Source: CAYGZC01 sp964354225 (GTDB lineage Bacteria > Bacteroidota > Ignavibacteria > UBA10030 > SZUA-254). From it: a stretch of 33,436 nucleotides of DNA. The stretch is taken from positions 1 to 33,436 of the forward strand of contig CAYGZC010000044.1 in assembly GCA_964354225.1 (NCBI GenBank), read 5' to 3'. This document shows, piece by piece, positions 1-7,436 of this stretch. Positions within the stretch are counted from its first letter, which is position 1, and each line of letters opens with the position of its first letter. Under the pieces are notes generated by a model. The model searched no databases and was not told the origin of the DNA. It was given only the letters and a program-made list of their open reading frames with translations. The position numbers were made by a program, and so were the translations under genes.

Positions 1-287
1 GGAATAATTCCTCCTCCAAATAGAAGCACATCTTTAAGACCTTTTTCTTGCATAAGATTAAGAATACGCGGGAAGATAGTCATGTGAGCCCCACTTAGAA
101 TACTGACACCTATAGCATCTACATCTTCCTGGAGTGCAGCTTCAACAATCATTTCGGGAGTCTTCCTCAAGCCGGTATAAATTATTTCCATCCCCGCATC
201 ACGCAGAGCGGCAGCGATAACTTTTGCCCCACGGTCATGTCCATCAAGTCCAACTTTTGCAATTAATATCCTGATTTTTCGTTTCAT
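1..287 (-). CDS. B12-binding domain protein, methylmalonyl-CoA mutase C-terminal/small subunit type (partial)
   Basis: The reading frame starts with ATG at 287 and runs off the left edge, so only the first 95 residues are seen. It begins MKRKIRILIAKVGLDGHDRG, which carries the DxHxxG cobalamin-binding signature (the His is the lower axial ligand of cobalt). It is followed by an SILSGAH segment and a GGGIIP turn, as in the Rossmann-like B12 domain. Starting directly with this domain, without the TIM barrel, suggests the stand-alone small subunit of a two-subunit methylmalonyl-CoA or related acyl-CoA mutase, linking propionyl-CoA and succinyl-CoA metabolism. It lies 9 bp after maf on the same strand, so the two are probably co-transcribed. 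A corrinoid protein of another mutase cannot be excluded because the end is missing. Confidence 0.85.
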   Translation of the reverse strand, partial: MKRKIRILIAKVGLDGHDRGAKVIAAALRDAGMEIIYTGLRKTPEMIVEAALQEDVDAIGVSILSGAHMTIFPRILNLMQEKGLKDVLLFGGGII

Positions 288-296
288 AATTGATTC

Positions 297-890
297 CTAC
301 ACAAGTCCAATCTGTTTTTGAAATATCTGCATTGAAAGATAAAACTTTGTTAGCGGAAATCCAACTACATTATAAAAACAGCCGTCGATTTTTTTTACGA
401 AGACAGCTCCGTAATCGTCCTGGATGCCATACGCACCAGCTTTATCCATTGGTGAACCGGAACGAACATATTCCTTGATCTCCTCCTGATATAGGTTTCG
501 GAATGTTACATCGGTAACTTCGTAGTCGGTAAGGTATCGATCTGACGGTCGATCAAGAATTGTAAAGCCCGTGAATACTTGGTGTGTGTGACCACTTAGT
601 GTGTTAAGCATTTGAATAGCATCTGCTTCATCGGTTGGTTTACCTAAAATATTTCCATTTAAAACGACAATTGTGTCAGCTCCAATAATAAATCCTTCCT
701 CTATATTCTTACCGACTTCAATTGCTTTTCGATGAGAGAGAATAGTTACATGATCGATTGGTGATTGGATATGATCAAAATCTTCATCGACGCCGCTCTC
801 TCTTACCTCAAATTCTAAGCCGATCTGCTTAAGAAGAATTTGCCGTCTCGGTGAACGTGAAGCGAGTACTATTTTTTTCTTTACTATCAT
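297..890 (-). CDS. maf: Maf-family nucleoside triphosphate pyrophosphatase
   Basis: This 197-residue protein is the usual length for Maf. Near the N-terminus it has the family signature ASRSPRR (residues 10-16), then the ADTIVVLNG segment with the catalytic Asp near residue 71, and a GKPTDEADA segment. Maf proteins hydrolyse non-canonical or pyrimidine nucleoside triphosphates to monophosphates and are tied to septum control and nucleotide-pool cleaning. The YhdE-like (dTTP/UTP) subgroup is likely, but substrate is not settled from motifs alone. It starts just downstream of a terminator that closes the preceding gene and is followed after 9 bp by the B12-domain gene. Confidence 0.93.
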   Translation of the reverse strand: MIVKKKIVLASRSPRRQILLKQIGLEFEVRESGVDEDFDHIQSPIDHVTILSHRKAIEVGKNIEEGFIIGADTIVVLNGNILGKPTDEADAIQMLNTLSGHTHQVFTGFTILDRPSDRYLTDYEVTDVTFRNLYQEEIKEYVRSGSPMDKAGAYGIQDDYGAVFVKKIDGCFYNVVGFPLTKFYLSMQIFQKQIGLV

Positions 891-905
891 TGAATGCAGG
901 ATTGA

Positions 906-937
906 TAAAAAAAAAGAGCGATGATATCGTTCGCTCT
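906..937 (-). terminator. Rho-independent terminator of the small secreted protein gene
   Basis: Read on the minus strand, AGAGCGA and TCGCTCT form a 7-bp stem around a 9-nt loop, followed directly by a run of at least eight T. It starts about 30 bp after the stop codon of the gene at 966-1382 and ends just before maf, so it separates the two transcripts. Confidence 0.8.
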
Positions 938-965
938 CTTATACAGTTAAACTCTTTAAAGATTG

Positions 966-1382
966 TTATCTGAACATTGCCTTGATGCTTCCCCAGGTTT
1001 TTCGAACACCGGAGACGTTATGATTAACGGTAATAGGTGGTTCATTTAGTGCCGGGTAGTAACTCTCACTGTTTGAGTGTTTGACTTTTATTCTATAAAA
1101 ATAAATTGTCGTTGTTCGTTTGAATGCTGAGTTATCAACAAACTCGTACACTGATGGTCCTTTCGGATCTATCGTTGCAATACTGCCATATCCACCGTTA
1201 TAACTTGTGCTGCGGAGAACTTCGAAGCTGATAATATTATTTTCATTTTCAGTAACCCAACGGATGGTTATATTGATACCATCACTGAATGCCTGTAACG
1301 AGCCGGATCTGATAACACCTGCGAGTGTAATACCTGAAAGGAATAGCATAAAAAGTATGTAAACTACAAACCTCTTAGTCAT
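966..1382 (-). CDS. Small secreted protein with fibronectin III-like fold (function unknown)
   Basis: A 138-residue protein beginning MTKRFVVYILFMLFLSG, a clear signal peptide. The mature part has the strand pattern and phrases of an FN3-like domain (INITIRWVTENE, then IISFEVLRS, later IYFYRIKVKHS), as seen in domains that describe values relative to a reference. The frame extends upstream to an ATG at 1469, but that start lies inside tRNA-Leu and would put a charged stretch before the signal peptide, so the ATG at 1382 is chosen. No Shine-Dalgarno is visible. It follows the two tRNA genes on the same strand and ends in its own terminator. No specific function can be assigned; it has no T9SS tail and ends in TWGSIKAMFR. 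Confidence 0.65.
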   Translation of the reverse strand: MTKRFVVYILFMLFLSGITLAGVIRSGSLQAFSDGINITIRWVTENENNIISFEVLRSTSYNGGYGSIATIDPKGPSVYEFVDNSAFKRTTTIYFYRIKVKHSNSESYYPALNEPPITVNHNVSGVRKTWGSIKAMFR

Positions 1383-1442
1383 ATTTGTTAATTGAAGATA
1401 TGCAAGAAGAACGAGAAAGTCAAGTTTTTTGAAAAAATATTG

Positions 1443-1526
1443 TGCGCGAGGCGAGACTTGAACTCGCATACCCTTCCGGGCGCCACCCCCTCAAGATGGT
1501 GTGTCTGCCAGTTCCACCACTCGCGC
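1443..1526 (-). tRNA. tRNA-Leu (anticodon GAG)
   Basis: An 84-nt class II tRNA on the minus strand. The acceptor GCGCGAG pairs with CTCGCGC and is followed by discriminator A. The anticodon arm CCATC/GGTGG closes the loop TTGAGGG, giving GAG (reads CUC and CUU). The T arm contains GTTCAAGTC. The long variable arm fits Leu. CCA is not encoded. Confidence 0.95.
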
Positions 1527-1637
1527 AAAAAAACCAAAATTTAAACCATATCCCTAAAGGATGCCTTCGGTGCAAAAACCAAAAAACTTAGCTCAAAATC
1601 AAGAATTCCTAAATTTGGATTTTGAATTGTTTTATAG

Positions 1638-1710
1638 TGAACCCGGTTGGATTCGAACCAACGGCCCTCGCCTTAAAAGGGCGATGCTCTACCAGCTGAG
1701 CTACGGGTTC
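1638..1710 (-). tRNA. tRNA-Lys (anticodon TTT)
   Basis: A 73-nt tRNA on the minus strand starting GAACCCGTAGCTCAGCTGG, with anticodon loop CTTTTAA (anticodon TTT), T arm GGTTCGAATCC and discriminator A. CCA is not encoded. It is upstream of tRNA-Leu and probably in the same transcript. Confidence 0.95.
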
Positions 1711-1751
1711 CTCAATTATAATCTTTAATAAAAGTTCTATTCGGACTTAAA

Positions 1752-1780
1752 AATATACTAAAATATTTTGGGAGTAGCAA
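1752..1780 (-). promoter_or_regulatory. Probable promoter of the tRNA-Lys/tRNA-Leu transcript
   Basis: On the minus strand TTGCTA (1775-1780) and TATATT (1752-1757) are separated by exactly 17 bp. The implied start gives a leader of about 35 nt before tRNA-Lys. The same -10 hexamer and spacing recur before the Gly-Cys-Leu-Val tRNA cluster and before the giant repeat protein. Confidence 0.5.
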
Positions 1781-1863
1781 GAGAACCGAACATAACCAGA
1801 AACGTAAGTTGGCTTCCGGGATAGGAACTCGGACTTTCTACTAACTAGAATAATCCTGTACAT

Positions 1864-1892
1864 TTGAAAGTAAACATATGAATAATTAATTT
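1864..1892 (+). promoter_or_regulatory. Candidate promoter of the radical SAM gene
   Basis: TTGAAA (1864-1869) and TAATTT (1887-1892) are 17 bp apart on the plus strand. The -10 element ends only 5 bp before the ATG at 1898, so transcription would start at or next to the start codon and the mRNA would be leaderless. No Shine-Dalgarno is visible. The stretch 1711-1897 holds nothing else that I recognise. Confidence 0.35.
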
Positions 1893-1897
1893 GCAAT

Positions 1898-2830
1898 ATG
1901 CTCAACTCTAAAAAAAGATCGAAGAATTATCCAAGTTATCTCAGACTGTATCAATCGGAAGAACTCCAGACAAGGTCAGATATACTATTCAAGTGTTTAG
2001 TTGAATGCGATATTTTTCCAAGAAAATGCGGAGTAAATCGACTTGCCGGACAGATTGGCAAATGCCGCTCACTTGAAAAGCCAATTATCTCAAGTGCATT
2101 ACCCCACTTCGGGGAAGAACCACCACTTGTTGGTACTAATGGTTCTGGTACAATTTTCTTCACGAATCGTAATTTGTTTTGTATCTACTGCCAGAATTAC
2201 GAGATTAGTCGGCTTAAACAAGGAAGAGAAATCGAGAATGCTCAACTTGCAAGTATCATGCTGCATCTTCAGGAACTTGGCTGCAATAACATTAACCTTG
2301 TATCTCCCTCTCATTTCGTCCCACAAATCGTTGCCGCACTTGAAATAGGTATCGGTAATGGACTTACCATTCCAATCGTCTATACCACGGGGGGATATGA
2401 TTCGGTTGAAACATTGAAGATATTAGATGGTATTGTTGATATCTATATGCCAGATTTCAAATATTGGGATGACCTGAATGCGCTCAAATATTCTGGTGTG
2501 AAGAATTACAATAAAGTCGCACAGGAAGCTATAATTGAAATGCACAGACAAGTTGGTGATTTGCAGATTAATAAAAATGGAATTGCAGTTAAAGGATTAC
2601 TTATCAGACATCTCGTTCTACCCAAAAACATCGCGGGCACTAACAAAGTTTTGGAGTTTATTGTGAAAGATATATCAAAAGATTCTTACACCAATATAAT
2701 GGATCAATATAGACCCTGCTTTCAGGCATTCCGCAGACCAGAATTGAATCGGAGGATAACATCGCAAGAGTATAAATCTGCTATTAATTACGCTAAGGCA
2801 CTCGGGCTACATCGAGGATTCAATACTTAA
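1898..2830 (+). CDS. PflX-like radical SAM family protein (COG1313 type) lacking two expected cysteines
   Basis: A 310-residue protein that follows the PflX-like family (homologues of pyruvate formate-lyase activating enzymes) along its whole length: an N-terminal Cys motif ending in PRKCGVNRLAGQIGKC (residues 41-56), HFGEEPPLVG (70-79), GSGTIFF (82-88), CQNYEIS (98-104), GGYDSVETLKILDG, YMPDFKYWD, and NIMDQYRPC near the end. These enzymes normally bind a 4Fe-4S cluster through CxxxCxxC and cleave S-adenosylmethionine; the true substrate of this subgroup is unknown. Here the first cysteine of that motif is Arg91 (RNLFCIYC), and the N-terminal motif has Phe40 where the family has Cys (CDIF instead of CxxC). 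The frame is otherwise intact. It is convergent with the next gene, with 7 bp between stop codons. Confidence 0.85.
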   Translation: MLNSKKRSKNYPSYLRLYQSEELQTRSDILFKCLVECDIFPRKCGVNRLAGQIGKCRSLEKPIISSALPHFGEEPPLVGTNGSGTIFFTNRNLFCIYCQNYEISRLKQGREIENAQLASIMLHLQELGCNNINLVSPSHFVPQIVAALEIGIGNGLTIPIVYTTGGYDSVETLKILDGIVDIYMPDFKYWDDLNALKYSGVKNYNKVAQEAIIEMHRQVGDLQINKNGIAVKGLLIRHLVLPKNIAGTNKVLEFIVKDISKDSYTNIMDQYRPCFQAFRRPELNRRITSQEYKSAINYAKALGLHRGFNT

Positions 2831-2837
2831 GAAAGGA

Positions 2838-5800
2838 TTAGCGTATCAGGAGCATTTTTTTTGTATCTGTGAACTCGCCCGCTTTCATTCGATAGAAATA
2901 AATTCCACTTGGTAGATTTTCTACATTCCATCGGATTGTATATTCGCCCGGTTCTTTTATCTCATTAAGAATTGTTGCAATCTCACTCCCTACGATGTTG
3001 TACACCTTTAAAGAAACTACTGATGTATGACTGATGACAAATGACACTTTTGTTACAGGATTAAACGGGTTTGGGTAATTCTGTCTCAACTCAAATCTTT
3101 CTGGTATCCGTGTAAGTTGATCCTCAACCGATGTATTCGATTGCGAATATTTTACCGCTGACATGACACTCCAATCGGTGCTCTTACTTGTTCCAGCAAC
3201 ATACACATTTCTTTCTCTATCAAGACTAAGTGCAAGTGCCTGATCATCGCAATCTTGACATGCACTGTATCGAGCTATCCATTGTAGTATACCTGATGCA
3301 TCGTACTTCACCGTCGCAAAATCGGACATATAATCGGATCCAATACTATTGCCGGTCACATAAACATTTCCATCCCCGTCAACTGCGATTGCATTCGGTC
3401 TATCTTCATTGTGAGCAAATCCGTCATAGAATACATGCCATTGTGCCGTTCCATTTTTATCATATTTTATTGTTATATAATCGGAGCTGCTATAATCTGT
3501 TCTAACACTGATTCCAGTAATATAAACATTCCCATCACTATCCAGTGTAATTGCTCTTCCTTGTTCATTTATTCTTTCGCTTGATGAGAAACGAACAGCC
3601 CAGAGCTGCGTTCCGTTGGCATCATACTTTACTGTTGCAATATCATACGTAGTATCAATTCCAACACTCCAGCCTGTTACATAAACATTAGCATCCTGAT
3701 CTACGCTCATAGCCACTGCTCGATCATCACCTGAGGTAGGACCATCATACCTAGCTACCCATTGTTCAGCTCCTTTCGAGTTATATTTTATAGTAGCAAA
3801 ATCTGCACCTGTGCTTATACCATAACTTAAGCCTGTTACATAAACATTACCGAGGTGATCGATACCCAAAGCATAAGCCAGATCATCAGCGTTAGCTGCG
3901 CCATTGTAGCGAACTGACCATTGTTCGGTACCTGCAGAATTATATTTAACCGTTGCATAATCGTATGAAGGGGTACCAATACTATAACCGGTTACAAAAA
4001 CATTTGAACTGTCATCGATTGCAATACCTGAAGCAAAGTCATAGCTATCAGCCGGACCATTGTAAACCTTTTGCCATTGCTGATTACCATTCTTGTTGAA
4101 TTTTACTGTCCCATAATCACACGCGAAAAAAACACTATATAAAGTACCTGTTACATAAACATTACCAACTTTATCCAATTGCATCGAAGAAACGTTATCA
4201 TCACTATTCAGAGTACCATTAGAAGAAACACTCCATTGCAATGTCGATGTGCGATCATACTTTACTACCCTAAAATCCTCAAACGATGATGGATTATAGC
4301 TGGTTCCTCCAATAAACACATTTCCGGTAGTATCTACATAAAGTGTTTTCGCATAATCGATGCTCATACCCGGTCCATTTGCTCGAACGGGCCATAATTG
4401 ATCCGATGTTCCGGAAAATGTGTATTTTGCAACGAGAAAATCTTCTCGAAAAGTTGAACCGACACTGTTGCCAGCGACATAAATGTATCCATACTGATCG
4501 ATTGCTAGCGCCTTTGCTTCATCATCTAAATTATAGAAGCCATTATACCGGGCTACCCACACTGGAGTCCCAATTGAATTATATTTGACAGTTGCAAAAT
4601 CAAAGGATGATGCATAACCGAAACTTGTGCCAGTGACATATACATTTCCCCCTTCATCGGTCAATAACGCAACAGCTTGATCGTTACCATTACCAAGACC
4701 ATTATAAATCCGCACCCATTGTTGGATTCCACTACTATTATATTTTATAGTTGTATAATTTTGTCCAGATTTTTGGTAATAACTTGAGCCGGTTATATAA
4801 ACATCTTTGTTTTTATCGACAACAATAGCAACCGGATCATCGATATTATTTTCTGGACCGTTGTATCGCGCAATCCATTCCTGAGCACCCAGGGGATTGT
4901 ACTTTATTGTTACATAATCAGAAGAAAATTGTGCTCCCAAGCTTCTTCCGGTAACATAAATATTTCCAATATTATCTACAGCGATTGCCTTTGCAACATC
5001 TGTCCCATTTCCAGTTCCATTGTAATACAAACCCCAAACCAACGCCCCTACCGAGTTATATTTCACAGTTAAAAAATCGTTGGATGTTCCAGATCGTCTT
5101 CCGGTTCCAGTTACATAAGTATTGCCATTTCTATCGAGTGCAAGTGCCACGGCATTATCATCCAAATTATCCGCTCCGTTGTATCGGCTTATCGAGAGTT
5201 GATTACCTTGAGAGTTGTATTTAATTGTAACGTAATCATTACCGGCTCCATTACTGCCACTTGTACCCGTCACATATATACATTGGTTTGCATCGATTGC
5301 AATGGCAACAGGGCGATCATCTTTATTACCCGTGCCATTGTACCAAGCTACCCATTCCTGAGAACCATCTGTGTTATATTTTATAGTTACATAGTCTAAA
5401 TTACCATTAACGCTAAGGGAATAACCGGTTACATAAACATTCCCCGAATCATCTACCACGAGCCCAGTAGCACTACTCTGAGCTTGTCCGAATTGTGAAG
5501 TCCATATAAGCATACCGTTTGAATCATATTTCACAGTAACACAATGTAATGAATCAGAACCGGCAACATATACATTCCCATTCCGATCAGTCACCATGGC
5601 AGCTACTCTATTGTTTCCAACACCGTCGTTAAACCTGGAGGGCCATTGATCGACCTCATTGCCAATATATTTCAAAATTAAGTAATCGTATCCGGTAGCG
5701 ATGCCCTGGCTGTTTCCCGCAACATATATATTCCCTTTTGAATCGAGAGCGAGCGAAGTTGCGTAATCATCTTCACTTGCAGGACTATTATATGATTCGA

Positions 5801-7217
5801 TCCAATCAATTCTTCCATCGAAATTAAATTTGATGGTTGTAAAATCTCTGGACGATCCAGCTGAATAGTTAATTGAACCCGTTACATAGACTTTTTCGTT
5901 TTGGTCATCGATTACCAAATCGATTGGTATGTCCGTCAGATTTTGGGATCCGTTGTATCGTGCATACCATTGTGCTGAACCGTTCGAATCATATCCAATC
6001 GTTAAATAGTCTTCAGAAGTAATTCCATCCCAGCTGGAGCCGGTGACATATACATTACCCTTCTGATCAACTCCGATTGCAGTAGCGATGTCATTTCCAT
6101 TGAGTGAATTATTGTAAATCGTAACCCACTTACGATTACCCTTCATGTCGTATTTTAACGTTGCGTAATCGTATCGAGTCCCAGACTGATAACTGTACCC
6201 CGTTACATAACTATTTCCCTTGTGATCAACTGCCATCGATGTTGCAACATCAGCACCATTTCCGGGCGGCGTGAAAATATCAGACCATAATTCCACACCA
6301 GAACTATCATAATTCAAGATAATATAATCCGCGCCTGTTGTTGAACTAACACTATATCCAATAACATGTAAATTACCGGCTGAGTCTACACACATTGTGG
6401 TAGCACGATCATTATTATTTGCTCCGCTATTATAGCGATTAATCCATTCCTCAGCACCAAGAGTATTATACTTGATCGTTACGATATCTTGACCTGATCC
6501 AGCTGAATATCCATAACCTGTAACATAGATACCTCCATTTTTATCCAGAACAATTGCCACTGCAATATCAACGCTATCATCCGAGTCATTATATTGTTTT
6601 ATCCAGTCAATCGTTCCATCACTCCTGTATTTTATTGTTACATAATCGAGCTGCGAGGCACCGCCAAAACTATATCCTGTAACGAGAACATTCCCATTTC
6701 CATCAACAGCAATTGATGTTGCTTCATCATAGCCGTTCCCAGGTCCATTATATCTTCTCGTCCAAAGAGTATCTCCGCGTTTATTATATTTTATGGTGAA
6801 ATAATCCGCTCCGCTGTAAGTTGTAAAACTTACTCCGGTAACATATATGTTTTGAAGATTATCTGTTATAATTGCATTAACGTAATCCTCCGAAGGCAGT
6901 AAATTCGATGCGTAACGCTGCACCCATTGTTCATACACATCTCCAACGAGTACACTTTTTGCTTCATCGGTCGGCATCAAACCACCATGTTGTATTGGTA
7001 GTGATGCAGAATCTCTAAATAACCAAAATGGTTTTGAAGAATCATTCTCATGATCAGCATAAGTAAGATAACGCAAACGAAATGGTGCGAATTTCACCTT
7101 GTGGTCTGCGTTCACTGGCTGGAAGGATGGAACTATCAACTTGTCATCGTTCTGTGAATAAACTAACAACGTCGAGATAAGATGAAGTGAAATTATATAC
7201 TTTAGCTTTAAGTACAT
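2838..7217 (-). CDS. Giant secreted SBBP-repeat protein with T9SS C-terminal sorting domain
   Basis: A 1459-residue protein. Residues 1-21 form a signal peptide (MYLKLKYIISLHLISTLLVYS). From about residue 123 to 1369 there are about 24 tandem repeats of 50-54 residues of the SBBP (beta-propeller repeat) type, with the pattern NVYVTG, then DYxTIKYN, then W, RYNG, and AxAIAVD. Residues 1370-1459 are a type IX secretion sorting domain: NYPNPFNPVT, then VYNIVGSEI, SGIYFYRMKAG and the basic tail KKMLLIR. It is therefore expected to pass the inner membrane by Sec and the outer membrane by T9SS, ending on the surface or outside. The role is unknown; such propellers are usually adhesive or structural. 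Repeat 9 is shortened. The start ATG has no Shine-Dalgarno, but a strong promoter lies about 50 bp upstream. Confidence 0.92.
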   Translation of the reverse strand: MYLKLKYIISLHLISTLLVYSQNDDKLIVPSFQPVNADHKVKFAPFRLRYLTYADHENDSSKPFWLFRDSASLPIQHGGLMPTDEAKSVLVGDVYEQWVQRYASNLLPSEDYVNAIITDNLQNIYVTGVSFTTYSGADYFTIKYNKRGDTLWTRRYNGPGNGYDEATSIAVDGNGNVLVTGYSFGGASQLDYVTIKYRSDGTIDWIKQYNDSDDSVDIAVAIVLDKNGGIYVTGYGYSAGSGQDIVTIKYNTLGAEEWINRYNSGANNNDRATTMCVDSAGNLHVIGYSVSSTTGADYIILNYDSSGVELWSDIFTPPGNGADVATSMAVDHKGNSYVTGYSYQSGTRYDYATLKYDMKGNRKWVTIYNNSLNGNDIATAIGVDQKGNVYVTGSSWDGITSEDYLTIGYDSNGSAQWYARYNGSQNLTDIPIDLVIDDQNEKVYVTGSINYSAGSSRDFTTIKFNFDGRIDWIESYNSPASEDDYATSLALDSKGNIYVAGNSQGIATGYDYLILKYIGNEVDQWPSRFNDGVGNNRVAAMVTDRNGNVYVAGSDSLHCVTVKYDSNGMLIWTSQFGQAQSSATGLVVDDSGNVYVTGYSLSVNGNLDYVTIKYNTDGSQEWVAWYNGTGNKDDRPVAIAIDANQCIYVTGTSGSNGAGNDYVTIKYNSQGNQLSISRYNGADNLDDNAVALALDRNGNTYVTGTGRRSGTSNDFLTVKYNSVGALVWGLYYNGTGNGTDVAKAIAVDNIGNIYVTGRSLGAQFSSDYVTIKYNPLGAQEWIARYNGPENNIDDPVAIVVDKNKDVYITGSSYYQKSGQNYTTIKYNSSGIQQWVRIYNGLGNGNDQAVALLTDEGGNVYVTGTSFGYASSFDFATVKYNSIGTPVWVARYNGFYNLDDEAKALAIDQYGYIYVAGNSVGSTFREDFLVAKYTFSGTSDQLWPVRANGPGMSIDYAKTLYVDTTGNVFIGGTSYNPSSFEDFRVVKYDRTSTLQWSVSSNGTLNSDDNVSSMQLDKVGNVYVTGTLYSVFFACDYGTVKFNKNGNQQWQKVYNGPADSYDFASGIAIDDSSNVFVTGYSIGTPSYDYATVKYNSAGTEQWSVRYNGAANADDLAYALGIDHLGNVYVTGLSYGISTGADFATIKYNSKGAEQWVARYDGPTSGDDRAVAMSVDQDANVYVTGWSVGIDTTYDIATVKYDANGTQLWAVRFSSSERINEQGRAITLDSDGNVYITGISVRTDYSSSDYITIKYDKNGTAQWHVFYDGFAHNEDRPNAIAVDGDGNVYVTGNSIGSDYMSDFATVKYDASGILQWIARYSACQDCDDQALALSLDRERNVYVAGTSKSTDWSVMSAVKYSQSNTSVEDQLTRIPERFELRQNYPNPFNPVTKVSFVISHTSVVSLKVYNIVGSEIATILNEIKEPGEYTIRWNVENLPSGIYFYRMKAGEFTDTKKMLLIR
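2839..2851 (+). repeat. Left copy of a 13-bp inverted repeat bracketing the giant gene
   Basis: TAGCGTATCAGGA on the plus strand. On the minus strand it covers the last codons (Leu-Ile-Arg-stop) of the repeat-protein gene. The exact reverse complement lies at 7306-7318, beyond the other end of the gene. Confidence 0.5.
3111..6851 (-). repeat. Tandem coding repeat array, ~24 units of ~158 bp
   Basis: The repeats of the giant protein are also visible in the DNA: segments reading GTTACATAAACATT (plus strand) recur roughly every 155-160 bp between 3350 and 6850. Units differ at many positions, so this is an old, diverged array and not a recent expansion. Confidence 0.85.
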
Positions 7218-7267
7218 GTTTCGAATAATTTATTTTTATTCATACATATGAATGTGTATCAAAAGAT

Positions 7268-7296
7268 AATATAGTGATTATAAGAAAGCTTGTCAA
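7268..7296 (-). promoter_or_regulatory. Promoter of the giant repeat protein gene
   Basis: On the minus strand TTGACA (7291-7296, identical to the sigma-70 consensus) and TATATT (7268-7273) are separated by 17 bp. The implied transcript start is near 7261, giving a leader of about 44 nt. The -35 element directly abuts the palindromes at 7296-7335. Confidence 0.65.
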
Positions 7297-7335
7297 TCAG
7301 GAAAATCCTGATACGCTATCAGGGAATCCCTGATA
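7296..7335. repeat. Two tandem palindromes next to the -35 element
   Basis: ATCAGGA-AAA-TCCTGAT (7296-7312) and TATCAGGGA-A-TCCCTGATA (7317-7335) are perfect inverted repeats with the same half-site, centred 22 bp apart, about two helical turns. They lie between the end of mutL (7437) and the -35 box of the repeat-protein gene. They could be a paired operator, or act as hairpins ending the mutL transcript, although no T-run follows. The remainder of 7218-7436 shows nothing else. Confidence 0.6.
7306..7318 (-). repeat. Right copy of the 13-bp inverted repeat
   Basis: TCCTGATACGCTA on the plus strand, the exact reverse complement of 2839-2851. It overlaps the palindrome pair just upstream of the giant gene's promoter. 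Confidence 0.5.
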
Positions 7336-7436
7336 AGGAATTTACGACAATCATATTATACCTCTCCCAATTACAAGAATTCTTCTATAAAGATGTGGTT
7401 TTCAATCTATTTATTTAAACTGCCAAACGAGTCTGA

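Noticed and set aside
1383..1469. N-terminal extension of the small secreted protein
   Set aside because: It lies largely in the tRNA-Leu flank and inside the tRNA itself, and would bury the signal peptide.
3111..6851. Regular DNA repeats that might be read as a CRISPR or satellite array
   Set aside because: The period (about 158 bp) and the sequence track in-frame protein repeats of one long gene; repeats are diverged and there are no short identical repeats with unique spacers.
7339..7400. Short frame with a Shine-Dalgarno (GGGAGAGG) encoding about 11 residues on the minus strand between mutL and the palindromes
   Set aside because: Too short, and its end falls in the palindrome; no support beyond one start signal.
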